A DNA stretch of 64,000 bases from Sphingopyxis sp. USTB-05 (lineage in GTDB: Bacteria; Pseudomonadota; Alphaproteobacteria; Sphingomonadales; Sphingomonadaceae): contig NZ_CP084712.1 in assembly GCF_023822045.1 (NCBI RefSeq), positions 2,790,001 through 2,854,000 of the forward strand, in the 5' to 3' direction. The position numbers and the translations under genes were made by a program. The notes below the pieces were generated by a model. It had not been told where the DNA came from. It was given only the letters and a program-made list of their open reading frames with translations, and did not search any database. This document shows, piece after piece, positions 16,533 through 25,755 of this stretch (the stretch's first letter is position 1; each line of letters opens with the position of its first letter).

Positions 16533-18245
16533 TCAGAAGTTGTAACGGAGTCCCACCAAGGCCGAACCGATAAGCTGACTGTTGAAGCCTTCTTGGTCGA
16601 AGGCGTTGATGCTGGCCGCCGCGGTCCCCGTGAGACCGCGCCAGAAGCGCCGCGAATAGGATGTGGTCAGGCCCGCCGACTGAACGTCGCTGGCGCCCGG
16701 CGCGCCATTGTCGAAATAATTGACGTAACCCGACAGGGTGAGGTCGGAATCAACGTCGAGCTGACGGCCCGCCGACAGGAAGAGATAATAATTCTCGTCC
16801 TTGATCCCGTTGAGATTGCCGATCGGCGACAGCAAGGGCGCGAGCAATTTGCGCCGGTCGTAACCGATGCCGACGCCATAATGCCAACCGCCGAAGCGTG
16901 ACGACAGTGTCGCTTGCACGCCGCGGCTGCGATATTGCGCCGAGGTCGCGTTACCGAGCTGGTTGCTCAAACAGCCGCCGCCCTGCTGGCCGAACACGCA
17001 CGGATTGATGTCGCCGCTGATGGGATTGCGCGTGGGGTCGAACTGCGTCGGCAGCGCGGCAAGTCCGCCCGACAGGCCGCGGCCGAAGCTCGAAAGCCCG
17101 TCATAGACCCCGACCTGGATCGAGGTCGCATGATCGGCGCGATAGGAGAAGCTACCGGTGTAGATGGTGTCACCGTAACGGCGCCCGACGCGGGCGGTCA
17201 GCGAGGTGCGGCGGCTCGGCTGCCACATCACGCCAGCGTCCCAGATCAGCCCGTCGGTGTCGAACGAAAGCTGGCGCGGCGTCGATTTGTCGGTGACGAA
17301 GCGGCCATTGGAATCGCGCACCGGTATGCCGTTGGAGTCCACGACCGGATTGCGCTGGCCGATTTCGATATCCTCATAACCGACGCCCCCGAGCAGAGCG
17401 ACAGTCGGGCCGATCGGCACCGTCACATCGGCGCGGGCGAATTTGCCTTCGTAGCGCTGGTCGAGCTGGCTCGCATCCTCACGCTCATATCCGCCCGACA
17501 CCTGCCATCCGAACGGCAGGTCGCCCGGCCGCGCACCGACGCTGGCCCATGCGACATGGTTCGTCGAGCTGTCGAAAATATCCTGCGGCTGCGTGCCCGG
17601 CGACAGGATCGCGGGTTCGTCGACGTCGACCTTGGTATAGCCGAAACGATAGCCCGCCCCGACGTCGAGCCCGCCGATGCGGCGCGCAAAGGTCGGACCG
17701 GCGTAGACCGAATAGAGGTTCGCAACATTGCTGGCGTCGCCGATGAACAGGCCGCTCGCCGCGCCCTGCCCGTCCGCGCGCGTGCGCGTCGCGAGCGCGC
17801 CAGCTTCGAGATTGAGGCCACGCGCGGCCTCAATCCGGCCACGGAGAAGGCCGCTGATCGTGTCGGAATCTCCAAGGCCGCCATTCCATCCGATGCGATG
17901 TTCATAGCGCACGGTCCCGGCGAGTTCGGCGCGGTTCGTCGCGATCGACGCATCGACGCCGACCGCGAGGTTCGTGTAGGTGAGGACGTCGCCGCCGTTT
18001 TTGAGGTCGGCTGTCAGCACCTGATCGATTTCGAGATAGGGGCTGACGTCTACCGTCCGCTGGGTACGGCGCCGTTCAGCGCGCTTTTCGGCGCGCCCTT
18101 TTTCGGGAGCAGCCGCGCCGGCCGAGGTCGCGTTACCGCCGCCCGAGGCGGGATCACCCGAAAATTGCGCGTGCGCGCCCGTCGCCGTCCCGGCGAGCAA
18201 GAGGGCCGCCAGCGCCGCGCCGCGACGCATGGGGGTGGTGCGCAT
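16533..18245 (-). CDS. XrtA-associated outer-membrane beta-barrel protein
   Basis: A 570-aa protein with an N-terminal signal peptide (two Arg, then AALAALLLAGTATGAHAQ) and a mature chain rich in alternating polar/hydrophobic strands ending in LRYNF, a terminal Phe as expected for an outer-membrane barrel. Repeated elements such as LTARVGRRYGDTIYTGSFSY and HYGVGIGYDRR support a barrel of 16 or more strands. It matches the PEP-CTERM system-associated outer-membrane protein family found in exosortase A loci, which may form part of the polysaccharide exit path. Its ATG at 18245 overlaps the stop of the kinase gene (ATGA, 18242-18247 region); upstream in-frame starts lie inside that gene. Confidence 0.85.
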   Translation of the reverse strand: MRTTPMRRGAALAALLLAGTATGAHAQFSGDPASGGGNATSAGAAAPEKGRAEKRAERRRTQRTVDVSPYLEIDQVLTADLKNGGDVLTYTNLAVGVDASIATNRAELAGTVRYEHRIGWNGGLGDSDTISGLLRGRIEAARGLNLEAGALATRTRADGQGAASGLFIGDASNVANLYSVYAGPTFARRIGGLDVGAGYRFGYTKVDVDEPAILSPGTQPQDIFDSSTNHVAWASVGARPGDLPFGWQVSGGYEREDASQLDQRYEGKFARADVTVPIGPTVALLGGVGYEDIEIGQRNPVVDSNGIPVRDSNGRFVTDKSTPRQLSFDTDGLIWDAGVMWQPSRRTSLTARVGRRYGDTIYTGSFSYRADHATSIQVGVYDGLSSFGRGLSGGLAALPTQFDPTRNPISGDINPCVFGQQGGGCLSNQLGNATSAQYRSRGVQATLSSRFGGWHYGVGIGYDRRKLLAPLLSPIGNLNGIKDENYYLFLSAGRQLDVDSDLTLSGYVNYFDNGAPGASDVQSAGLTTSYSRRFWRGLTGTAAASINAFDQEGFNSQLIGSALVGLRYNF

Positions 18246-19270
18246 CACGCGCCTCCTTGTCCGTAATAAGTGCCAAAGCGGCGACCGCCCGGCGAATATT
18301 TCACTCCATTGAGGAGCAACTGCATATGCGGACATGCACCCATCAGACCGATTGCGTCACGCAGCGCCGATTCGAGCGTTTCGTCGGCACGCACGACCAT
18401 GATCGTCTGTCCGACATGTCCCGCGAGCACCGCGGCGGGTGAAGCCGCGAGCACCGGCGGCGAATCGATGATAAGAATGCGCCCCGGCGCGCCCGCTTCG
18501 AGCTGCGCGAGGAGCGCCTCGGTCCGCGCCGAGGCGAGGAGTTCGGTGTCGTGCATATGCCCAGTGCCAGCAGGCATCACTTTTAAACCCGGAATGTCGG
18601 TCTGGATCAGGCAGTCGCTGAGCGGCAGATGTGGATCGGCGAGCGCGTCCATCAGGCCGGGGCCGTCTTCGAGGCCCAAGGCTTCGAGAACGCTCGGCTT
18701 CGCGATGTCGGCGTCGATCAGCAGGACATCATGGTCGGCCTCGACCGCGAGGCTCAAGGCGAGGTTGACGGCCGAGAAGGTCTTGCCCTCGCCCGGGTTC
18801 GCCGAAGCGATCAACACGCGGTGGCCGCGCGGCAGGATCGGACGATTGCCGACGCCACCGAAATTGCGGATCAGCTCGCGCTTCACGATGCGATATTCTT
18901 CGGAAATGCCTGTAACAGGCGTACCGGGAACGATCATGCCGCGCGACGCGAGGCGTGCACGATCGATGGTGCCCTGCCGCGATGGCACGATCGCGGGAGC
19001 TGCCTTTGCGACGACCTTGCGCGGCGACGGCTTCGGCGCGGCGGGCGCGGCTTCGGCGGCCGGCGCCGTCTCGACGACAGGCTCCAGGATTTCAGGCTGC
19101 GGCGTTTCCGCCACGGGATCCACCTTGGCCGTCTTCGCCTTTTTGGGCGCTTCGGGCGGCAGCTTTGATACGTCGATCGTCGGCGCATTCGCGACGGGGT
19201 CAAGGCCGAACATGTCGGCTGCGCGTTCGAGGAGCGAGGGCGGGCGCTTGACTTTGCGTTGGTCGTTCAT
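18245..19270 (-). CDS. XrtA-associated tyrosine autokinase (CpsD/CapB-like)
   Basis: A 341-aa P-loop protein. After a Pro/Ala-rich N-terminal 100 residues the kinase has Walker A SANPGEGKT (156-164), Walker A' LLIDADIAKP (183-192) and Walker B ILIIDSPPVL (265-274), as in bacterial tyrosine kinases, and a short Tyr-bearing tail (FGTYYGQGGA) suited to autophosphorylation. Such kinases cycle phosphorylation to control chain length and export of a polysaccharide through the Wzz-type partner, here encoded just upstream in the operon (14-base gap). The ATG at 19270 is chosen because residues upstream do not fit the family. It would act in the cytoplasm at the inner membrane. Confidence 0.92.
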   Translation of the reverse strand: MNDQRKVKRPPSLLERAADMFGLDPVANAPTIDVSKLPPEAPKKAKTAKVDPVAETPQPEILEPVVETAPAAEAAPAAPKPSPRKVVAKAAPAIVPSRQGTIDRARLASRGMIVPGTPVTGISEEYRIVKRELIRNFGGVGNRPILPRGHRVLIASANPGEGKTFSAVNLALSLAVEADHDVLLIDADIAKPSVLEALGLEDGPGLMDALADPHLPLSDCLIQTDIPGLKVMPAGTGHMHDTELLASARTEALLAQLEAGAPGRILIIDSPPVLAASPAAVLAGHVGQTIMVVRADETLESALRDAIGLMGACPHMQLLLNGVKYSPGGRRFGTYYGQGGA

Positions 19271-19284
19271 GTCATCGTCCCCCG

Positions 19285-20811
19285 TCACGCAACCATGCCG
19301 CGCTGGATGAATTCCGCGACCAGCAGCAAGGCATAGAGACCGACCAGCGCCCCGCCGCCGCCAGCGAGCCACACGAGCTTCTTGCGCCGGTCGAGGTGGC
19401 GTTCGGGCGTCACCACTTCGGTGATCGATCCGATAACGGGCAGCCCGCTCGCGCGTTCGAGCTTGGCGGCGGTCGCATAGCTGGCGCGCACCTGACCGAG
19501 GCCGAAGGCGACCCCGATGCCGCCGCCGATGCCGGCGAGCAGAACGAGCGTCAGGAACAGCGGCCGGTTGGGCGCTGCGGGGCTGGTCGGTTTCGACGGC
19601 GGATCGAGCAGTTCGATCTTGATCGCGTCGGTTTCGGTCTGCACTTCGCCGCGCAGGCGGACCTGCTCACGCTGGCCTAGCAGCTTATCGTACTGAGCCT
19701 TGAGCGCGGTATATTCACCGTTGATCCGGTCATACTCGGCGGCGATGCCGGGGTTCTGGATCTGCTGCGTCGTGATTTTCGATATGTCGCCCATAAGCTG
19801 GCTCTTGCGGGCCGACAGCGCGCTGACCGTCGCCTGACGTTCGGCACGCATCGCGGCGAGCGAGGCATAGGCAGGGTTCTGCATTCCGCCGCCGCCCGTG
19901 CCTTCGCGGTCGGCCATGGCCTTGAGCGACGCGATCTGGCTCTTCAATGCGATAATGTCGGGGTGCGCATCGGTCAGGCCCCGCGCGCGCATCGACGACA
20001 GTTCATTCTGCGCGCCCGCAAGCTGCTGGCGCGCCACGCCGCCGCCAACGCCACCGCCTGCGCCGGGGATCGATTGCGGCGTGGAAGCGAGCTGGCCGTT
20101 TGCTGCGGCGAGTTGCGCCTGCGCTGACACGAGCTGCGAATCGATCTGGCTGAGCTCGGCGCGCGCCGCGTCGACACGCTGCGCCGGTGACCCACTGCCG
20201 CCGGGGATCAGGCCGATGTTCTGCGCCTCGAACGCTCCGCGGCGCGCCTCGACCTCGCGCAGCGCCTTTTCGCGATCGGCGATCTGGGCGTCGAGGAACT
20301 TCAGGCCCTCGCGCGCATTCATCCGGCCGCCGCGCAGCTGGTCATCGCGGAACACGGTGATGAGGCTGTCGAGCACGCCCGATGCGAGCTTGGCATTGTC
20401 GGCGTCGGACAAGCTGCCAACCGCGACGCTCGAGGTGATTTCGAAGATATTGTCTTGCTGCGGAACGACCTTGATACTCTTTTGCAGCATCGCGACCGCG
20501 CCGGCCTTGTCGCGCTCGCTTGCTCCCGGGGGAAGCAGGCCCGTCGTTGCCGCGACCTTTTCCATATTGCGTGCGCTGGTCAGCGTTTCGCGGATCTGGT
20601 CGAGTTGCGGACGTCCGCCGCCCTGCGCGTCGTCGGGCAGGATTTCGTTGACGTCGACCAGCAGCCGCGCACGGCTGTCGTAGCGATTGGGGATCGACGC
20701 GATCGCGAGCCAGCCGAGGATGCAGATACCCCACGCCACCGCCAGCACGAGCCACCGGCGCGTCCAGACGCTGTGCAGCGCCACCCGGAATTCGTCGTAA
20801 AGGCTATTCAT
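19285..20811 (-). CDS. XrtA-associated polysaccharide chain-length determinant (Wzz/GumC-like)
   Basis: A 508-aa inner-membrane protein with a transmembrane helix near residues 18-38 (WLVLAVAWGICILGWLAIAS), a long periplasmic region of coiled coils (residues about 160-390, for example LDAQIADREKALREVEARRG), and a Pro-rich stretch followed by further C-terminal membrane helices (LFLTLVLLAGIGGGIGVAFG, and LVWLAGGGGALVGLYALLL). This is the Wzz/GumC organisation that sets polysaccharide chain length and links the inner membrane to the outer-membrane exporter. It sits between the kinase and the Wza-like lipoprotein. The ATG at 20811 is chosen as the family start (MNSLYDEFRVALHSVWTRRW). Confidence 0.92.
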   Translation of the reverse strand: MNSLYDEFRVALHSVWTRRWLVLAVAWGICILGWLAIASIPNRYDSRARLLVDVNEILPDDAQGGGRPQLDQIRETLTSARNMEKVAATTGLLPPGASERDKAGAVAMLQKSIKVVPQQDNIFEITSSVAVGSLSDADNAKLASGVLDSLITVFRDDQLRGGRMNAREGLKFLDAQIADREKALREVEARRGAFEAQNIGLIPGGSGSPAQRVDAARAELSQIDSQLVSAQAQLAAANGQLASTPQSIPGAGGGVGGGVARQQLAGAQNELSSMRARGLTDAHPDIIALKSQIASLKAMADREGTGGGGMQNPAYASLAAMRAERQATVSALSARKSQLMGDISKITTQQIQNPGIAAEYDRINGEYTALKAQYDKLLGQREQVRLRGEVQTETDAIKIELLDPPSKPTSPAAPNRPLFLTLVLLAGIGGGIGVAFGLGQVRASYATAAKLERASGLPVIGSITEVVTPERHLDRRKKLVWLAGGGGALVGLYALLLVAEFIQRGMVA

Positions 20812-20859
20812 CGCTCGCAATCTATCCTTGGGAGATGGGTGGAAGGCGGTCGCTCGATA

Positions 20860-21516
20860 TCAGAACATGCTTTCGGGGATGATGATCACATCGCCGGGCT
20901 GAAGCCGCACATTCGCCTTGATATCGCCGCGCTTGATCAGGTCGTTCAGGCGCAGGCCGAACTCCTGCTGCTTCCCGCTGCCCTTGTCGAAACGGACGAG
21001 TCGCGCTTTGTTTCCAGCGGCATATTCGCCAAGCCCGCCGACTGCAATCATTGCATCGAGCACGGTCATATTGGCGCGGAACGGGATCGACGCGGGCTTC
21101 TCGGTCGCGCCCACAACGCGCACCTGCTGCGAGAAGGTGCTGTTGAAGCTGGTGACGATAACGCTGACGATCGGGTCGGTGATATATTGGCTGAGCTGGA
21201 GCTTGATGTCCTGTTGCAGCATGGTCGGTGTCTTACCGACCGCAGGCATGTCGGTGATCAGCGGCGTCGTGATACGGCCGTCGGGGCGGACCTGGACCTT
21301 GCCGCCGAGTTCGGGGTTGCGCCACACAAAGATCTGGAGCTCGTCGAGCGGGCCGATGATATATTCCTCGCCCGGCCCTTCCTGGTTCGCGACGAAGTTC
21401 GCGCTGGGCAGTTGTGGTGCGCTGCCCCCGGCGCCCATGCAACCCGTCAGCGCGGTCGCAGCGATGCCCGAAACCAGCGCGATGCGCGCGACACGAAGCG
21501 AGGAGAACGAAGCCAT
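20860..21516 (-). CDS. Polysaccharide export lipoprotein (Wza-like)
   Basis: A 218-aa outer-membrane lipoprotein. The signal sequence ends in the lipobox LTGC with Cys26 as the lipid attachment site. The mature chain starts with the Poly_export domain (EEYIIGPLDELQIFVWRNPEL and DGRITTPLI), followed by an SLBB repeat (VRVVGATEKPASIPFR... and VLDAMIAVGGLGEYAAG) and ends PGDVIIIPESMF. It forms the outer-membrane channel for the polymer made by this locus. It is the first gene of the minus-strand operon running to 8725; the promoter should be in 21517-21688, an AT-rich stretch with the small inverted repeat described separately. The ATG at 21516 gives a normal signal peptide. Confidence 0.93.
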   Translation of the reverse strand: MASFSSLRVARIALVSGIAATALTGCMGAGGSAPQLPSANFVANQEGPGEEYIIGPLDELQIFVWRNPELGGKVQVRPDGRITTPLITDMPAVGKTPTMLQQDIKLQLSQYITDPIVSVIVTSFNSTFSQQVRVVGATEKPASIPFRANMTVLDAMIAVGGLGEYAAGNKARLVRFDKGSGKQQEFGLRLNDLIKRGDIKANVRLQPGDVIIIPESMF

Positions 21517-21620
21517 AATCCAATCAACCTTTCGAGCCGTCAGGGGAACCGCGGTCCGGAAACCCGCGGCGACAGCCATTGCGTCAGCCTAGCCATTGCT
21601 CGAAAAGGGTGAACATAATG

Positions 21621-21635
21621 TTAGTATTGAACTAA
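21621..21635. promoter_or_regulatory. Small inverted repeat in the export-operon promoter region
   Basis: TTAGT-ATTGA-ACTAA, a 5-bp inverted repeat with a 5-base spacer, in the AT-rich gap 105-120 bases upstream of the export lipoprotein start. It could be an operator or be chance; no known regulator site is recognised. Confidence 0.3.
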
Positions 21636-21688
21636 GTTTGGACCACGCTTGTCGGAAGATGTCCCGATAAGGAACAAAATCAGGCGTG

Positions 21689-22918
21689 TCACACGAGCAT
21701 TTCCCGCGCCGGTCCCTGCCCCAGGAAGCTCGCCGGGCTCGCGCTCGCCCCATAGGCGCCCGCAAGGAAGATCGCGATGATGTCGCCGACCTCGGCGCGC
21801 GGTAGCGCGACCTGATCGCCAAGGCGGTCGAGCGGGGTGCAGAGGCAGCCAACGACCGACACGGTTTCGACAGGCTCCCGGCCAAAGGCGCCCGCCACCG
21901 CGATCGGATAGTTACGGCGGATCACCGTGCCGAAATTGCCGCTGGCGGCAAGCTGGTGGTGGAGGCCACCGTCGGTGACGAGGAAGGTTTCGCCATGGCT
22001 GACCTTCCGATCGACGACGCGGGTCAGATAGACGCCCGCTTCGGCGACGAGCCAGCGGCCCAGTTCCATCGCGAAATGGCTTTTGGCGAGCACCGGATCG
22101 CGCGCCGCCAGCGTCTCGCCAAGCGCAGCCCCGACCGCCCGCACATCGACCGCCTTGTCGCCGGGAAAATAGGGCACGCCCATGCCGCCGCCGAGATTGA
22201 CGAGGGGCGGTGTCTCCCCGATCTCGTTCGCGAGCCGCGCTGCGAGTGCAACGGTCTGCGCCTGTGTTTCGGCGATGGCCGCGGCGTCAAGCGCCTGCGA
22301 TCCTGCGAAAATATGGAAACCCTGCCAGTCGGCACCGGCATTGATCAGGCGTCCGACGAGCGCCGGAACTTCGGCGGCATCGACGCCAAAGGGCTTGGCG
22401 CCCCCACCCATCTTCATGCCCGACCCTTTGAGGTCGAAGTCGGGATTGACCCGCACGGCAAGACTGGGAGTAAGGCCAAGATGCTCGGCGATCGACAGTG
22501 CCCGTTCGGCCTCGCCAACGGATTCAAGATTGAGCGTCGCTCCGGCAGTGATCGTCGCTTCGAGTTCGCGGTCGCGCTTGCCGGGGCCGGCAAAACTGAT
22601 GTCGCCCGCCGGCATCCCGCTAGCGAGCGCGGCTTTGAGTTCGCCGCCTGAGGCGACGTCGAAACCGTCGACCAGCCGCGCCATGAAAGCGAGCACAGGC
22701 GCATAGGGGTTCGCCTTCATCGCATAATGAAGCTGCACCCCGCCGGGCATCGCGGCGCGCCATTCGGCGATGCGCGCGGTCAGCATCGCGCTGTCATAGG
22801 CGAACAGCGGGGTGTCGCCCGCGACGTCTGCAAGCGCCTCGGCGCGGTCGCCGCCGATGAGCAACATACCGCTAGTGTCGGCACGGAAGCCGGGCGGGAT
22901 CGGACCGTGCGGTTTCAT
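21689..22918 (-). CDS. XrtA-associated pyridoxal-dependent decarboxylase
   Basis: A 409-aa fold-type III PLP enzyme like diaminopimelate and ornithine decarboxylases. The PLP-binding lysine is Lys68 in HYAMKANPYAPVLAFM, the glycine-rich phosphate loop is VNLGGGMGVPYFPGDK, and the C-terminal SVVGCLCTPLDRLG carries the catalytic Cys region. The exosortase A-linked decarboxylase family is recognised by this pattern together with the adjacent acyl ligase. Its physiological substrate is not known; it may supply an amine or amino-acid-derived unit for the lipid or polysaccharide. The start overlaps the ligase stop (ATGA, 22915-22918), so both proteins are coupled. Confidence 0.9.
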   Translation of the reverse strand: MKPHGPIPPGFRADTSGMLLIGGDRAEALADVAGDTPLFAYDSAMLTARIAEWRAAMPGGVQLHYAMKANPYAPVLAFMARLVDGFDVASGGELKAALASGMPAGDISFAGPGKRDRELEATITAGATLNLESVGEAERALSIAEHLGLTPSLAVRVNPDFDLKGSGMKMGGGAKPFGVDAAEVPALVGRLINAGADWQGFHIFAGSQALDAAAIAETQAQTVALAARLANEIGETPPLVNLGGGMGVPYFPGDKAVDVRAVGAALGETLAARDPVLAKSHFAMELGRWLVAEAGVYLTRVVDRKVSHGETFLVTDGGLHHQLAASGNFGTVIRRNYPIAVAGAFGREPVETVSVVGCLCTPLDRLGDQVALPRAEVGDIIAIFLAGAYGASASPASFLGQGPAREMLV

Positions 22919-24447
22919 GCCGCCACCTCCTGCGTCCAGTCAGCGGCGATTGCCACGCGGTCGAGCTTGCCATTGGGATTGCGCGGCAAGGCATCGCGCC
23001 ATTCGATCGCCTGCGGCTGCATGAAATTGGGAAGATTCTGGCGGAGCCAGGCGGAAAGCCCCTCTTCGTCGGCGACGCCGTCTTTCCCGCGCACGATCAG
23101 GACGATCGCGGCGCCAAGCCGCTGGTCGGGAACGCCGAAAGCGACGGCTTCGTAGATCAGCCCCGATGCCACCGCGACATCCTCAACCTCGGTCGGGCTA
23201 ACGCGGTTGCCCGCGGTCTTGATCATCGCGTCGTCGCGGCCGACGAAATAGAGCAGGCCATCGGCGTCGCGGCGAACCGTATCGCCCGACCATACCGCCG
23301 TCCCACCATAGTGCGATGCGGGCGGTGCCGGTTTGAAGCGATGCGCGGTGCGCTCTTCGTCCTGCCAATAGCCCCGCGCCACCAAGGGCCCGACATGGAC
23401 CAGTTCCCCGGGTTCATCGTCGAGGACAACGCTGCCGTCGGGACGGCAGACGAGGATTTCGGCATGCGGGATCGCGCGACCCATCGACGTTGGGTGGTCG
23501 GCGACGAGCGCCGGATCGAGATAGGTCGAGCGAAACGCCTCGGTCAGCCCGTACATTGGATAGATGTCGGCCTTAGGAAAGGTCCGGCGCATCGCGTCGA
23601 TCAGCGAGGGCGTCAGCGCGCCGCCGCTGTTGGTCAGCCGCTTGAGCCACACCGCCGTTTCGGCAGGCCATTCTGCCTCGACGACTTGTACCCAAAGCGG
23701 CGGCACTCCGGCGAGCGTCGTTATTTTGTGGCGCGCCACCGCCTTCACGACGTCGCGCGCGGTCAGATAATCCAGCGGTGCGACTGCCGCGCCGGCGTAC
23801 CAGCTCGAAAACAGTTGGTTCTGTCCATAATCGAAACTGAGCGGCAGCACGCCGAGTACCCGGTCGTCGGGTGCGATCTTCAAATAGGAAGCAACGCTTT
23901 CAGCGCCCAGCCACAGGTTCGCGTGACTGAGCATTACGCCCTTGGGCCGACCGGTCGAGCCGCTGGTGTAGAGGATAGCGGCGAGATCGTCGGGTTCAGC
24001 GATCGATAGCGGAAGCCCCTGCCCGCCCGAATCAATGACCTCCTCACCGATCTTGAGATCCTGCACCACGCATTCGTCGGGCAGGCCGCCGCCGAGCATC
24101 TCGGCGCGCGCACCGTTGGTAACGAGCAATTTCGCCCCGCTGTCGGACAGAATATGCGCGACCTGCGGCCCCTTGAGCAGCGGATTGACCGGCACATGGA
24201 TCAGCCCCGCGCGCGCTGCGGCAAGCGGCATCAGGCAGGCGAGCCGCGTCTTGGCGCTCCAGCTTGCGACGCGTTCGCCCGGACCGCCCGCCTGTTCGAG
24301 CAGCCAAGACGCCAGCCGTCCGACGCCGGCGTCGAGCTCAGCGTAAGTTGTGACCCGGTCGCCGATCAGCAGTGCGTCCGCGTCGGGCGCACCGCGAAGG
24401 GCGAGATGGTCGATCGGCCTTGAAGATGGGTTTTCGGCTTTGGTCAT
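22915..24447 (-). CDS. XrtA-associated acyl-CoA ligase (AMP-forming)
   Basis: A 510-aa member of the ANL superfamily. The ATP-binding P-loop LYTSGSTGRPKGVMLSH spans residues 159-175, the adenylation motif GLTEAF follows, and the C-terminal hinge GRDDAMIKTAGNRVSPTEVED and catalytic Lys in NPNGKLDRV are present. It should activate a carboxylic acid as acyl-AMP and load it on CoA or on the ACP encoded in the divergent operon. Members in exosortase A loci are always next to the PLP decarboxylase. Its start lies only 35 bases from the divergently transcribed acyltransferase gene, so the control regions must overlap. Confidence 0.92.
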   Translation of the reverse strand: MTKAENPSSRPIDHLALRGAPDADALLIGDRVTTYAELDAGVGRLASWLLEQAGGPGERVASWSAKTRLACLMPLAAARAGLIHVPVNPLLKGPQVAHILSDSGAKLLVTNGARAEMLGGGLPDECVVQDLKIGEEVIDSGGQGLPLSIAEPDDLAAILYTSGSTGRPKGVMLSHANLWLGAESVASYLKIAPDDRVLGVLPLSFDYGQNQLFSSWYAGAAVAPLDYLTARDVVKAVARHKITTLAGVPPLWVQVVEAEWPAETAVWLKRLTNSGGALTPSLIDAMRRTFPKADIYPMYGLTEAFRSTYLDPALVADHPTSMGRAIPHAEILVCRPDGSVVLDDEPGELVHVGPLVARGYWQDEERTAHRFKPAPPASHYGGTAVWSGDTVRRDADGLLYFVGRDDAMIKTAGNRVSPTEVEDVAVASGLIYEAVAFGVPDQRLGAAIVLIVRGKDGVADEEGLSAWLRQNLPNFMQPQAIEWRDALPRNPNGKLDRVAIAADWTQEVAA

Positions 24448-24482
24448 CGGCTGTTAGGACAGAAGTGATAGAGGGCGCCACC

Positions 24483-25478
24483 ATGCAAGGGAACGGTGAA
24501 CATCACGCTAATGATGAGCGATTGCCCGCCACAGCGCGCGCGGACGGATTTGCGTCGCCTTTCGACCGCGCGGCGTGGTACGACCTGCTCGCCGCGCATG
24601 GCTTTGCCGGTCGTGGCCGGATCGACGCATCGGGTAGCGCGGGTGCGATGCGTGCGTGGTTATCGCTGCGATTCGAGACGCCCGGCGACCTCGTCGGCCT
24701 CACCAACTGGTATAGTTTTTCGATCCGCCCGCTTTTCGAGGGTGACGGCGATCGCGGCGATGCCCTTCGCGCGCTCTTCGTCGACCTTCGCCAAAAGGCC
24801 GCGCGTCTTACACTCTACCCCGTCATGGAGCCCGACGCGCTGACGATGGCGCTGCGCGCCGCGGGTTGGTGGGTGAAGGCAACGCCGGTGGGCGATCGCC
24901 ATTGGCTCGACCTCGGCGACATGGACCATGACAGGTGGTGGGCGAGCCGCCCCGGCGCGCTGCGCAATACCGTCCAGCGCAAGGCGAAGAAGGGCATCGT
25001 CGACATCCAACTGCTCACGACCTTCGATCCGGGAAGCTGGGCCGCCTATGAGCAAATCTACGCTGCGAGTTGGAAGCCCGAGGAAGGCGATCCCGCTCTG
25101 CTGCGCACCTTTGCCGAGATGGAAAGCGAGCGTGGCACATTCCGCATGGGCATTGCACGGATCGACGGCATCCCTGTCGCCGCGCAGTTCTGGACGGTCG
25201 AGGACGGCACCGCCTTCATCCATAAGCTGGCGCATGTGGAGGATAGTCTGAAAGCCTCGCCGGGGACTTTGCTGTCGGCCGCGCTATTCCGCCATGTGAT
25301 CGAGATCGATGGCGTGGAGCGCGTCGATTTCGGCACCGGCAACGATGGTTACAAGCGCGACTGGATGAACCGGCACGACCCGCTGTGGCGCATCGAGGCT
25401 TTCAATCCGTCGCGCGTCGCGGCATGGGGTCCGGCATTGAAGGCATTCGCCCGTTCGCTGCGCAGGAAAGATTCATGA
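24483..25478 (+). CDS. GNAT/BioF2-type acyltransferase of the XrtA locus
   Basis: A 331-aa protein of the BioF2/FemAB-like acetyltransferase group, sharing the C-terminal pattern seen in the FemAB gene: GTFRMGIARIDGIPVAAQFW, then HKLAHVEDSLKASPGTLLSA and VDFGTGNDGYKRDWMNRHDPLWR. It may move an acyl chain from the ACP encoded next to it onto a sugar, amine or lipid. The ATG at 24483 follows shortly after a weak GAGGG-type ribosome site; longer forms upstream overlap the divergent ligase promoter and gene. It is the first gene of a four-gene plus-strand operon and its stop overlaps the ACP start (ATGA). Confidence 0.75.
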   Translation: MQGNGEHHANDERLPATARADGFASPFDRAAWYDLLAAHGFAGRGRIDASGSAGAMRAWLSLRFETPGDLVGLTNWYSFSIRPLFEGDGDRGDALRALFVDLRQKAARLTLYPVMEPDALTMALRAAGWWVKATPVGDRHWLDLGDMDHDRWWASRPGALRNTVQRKAKKGIVDIQLLTTFDPGSWAAYEQIYAASWKPEEGDPALLRTFAEMESERGTFRMGIARIDGIPVAAQFWTVEDGTAFIHKLAHVEDSLKASPGTLLSAALFRHVIEIDGVERVDFGTGNDGYKRDWMNRHDPLWRIEAFNPSRVAAWGPALKAFARSLRRKDS

Positions 25479-25741
25479 CCGAAGCCAAGACCGTCGACGC
25501 CACTCTTCGCGCATTGCTCGCCGATGTGCTAGGCCTCGGCGAAGCACGCGCGGCCGCGCTCAGCGAAGGCAGTGGCTTGTTCGGCGAACTGCCCGAGTTC
25601 GATTCGATGGCGGTCGCGACGGTGCTGACCGAGATGGAAGACCGGCTCGGTATCCTGATCGACGATGATGAGATCGACGGGGAAATCTTTGAAACCTACG
25701 GTAATTTGCTGGCCTTTTCGCTGCGCAAAGTGACCGACTGA
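25475..25741 (+). CDS. Acyl carrier protein of the XrtA locus
   Basis: An 88-aa small acidic four-helix protein. The phosphopantetheine attachment site is Ser44 in LPEFDSMAV, resembling the LDSM/DSLS motif of acyl carrier proteins, followed by TVLTEMEDRLGILIDDDEI, a conserved helix III region. It is not the fatty-acid synthase ACP by context, as it lies between an acyltransferase and two hydrolases of the exosortase locus. It likely carries a chain loaded by the ligase at 22915-24447 for transfer by the neighbouring acyltransferase. Its start overlaps the previous stop by four bases. Confidence 0.9.
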   Translation: MTEAKTVDATLRALLADVLGLGEARAAALSEGSGLFGELPEFDSMAVATVLTEMEDRLGILIDDDEIDGEIFETYGNLLAFSLRKVTD

Positions 25742-25755
25742 CCCCGGATGCGCGC

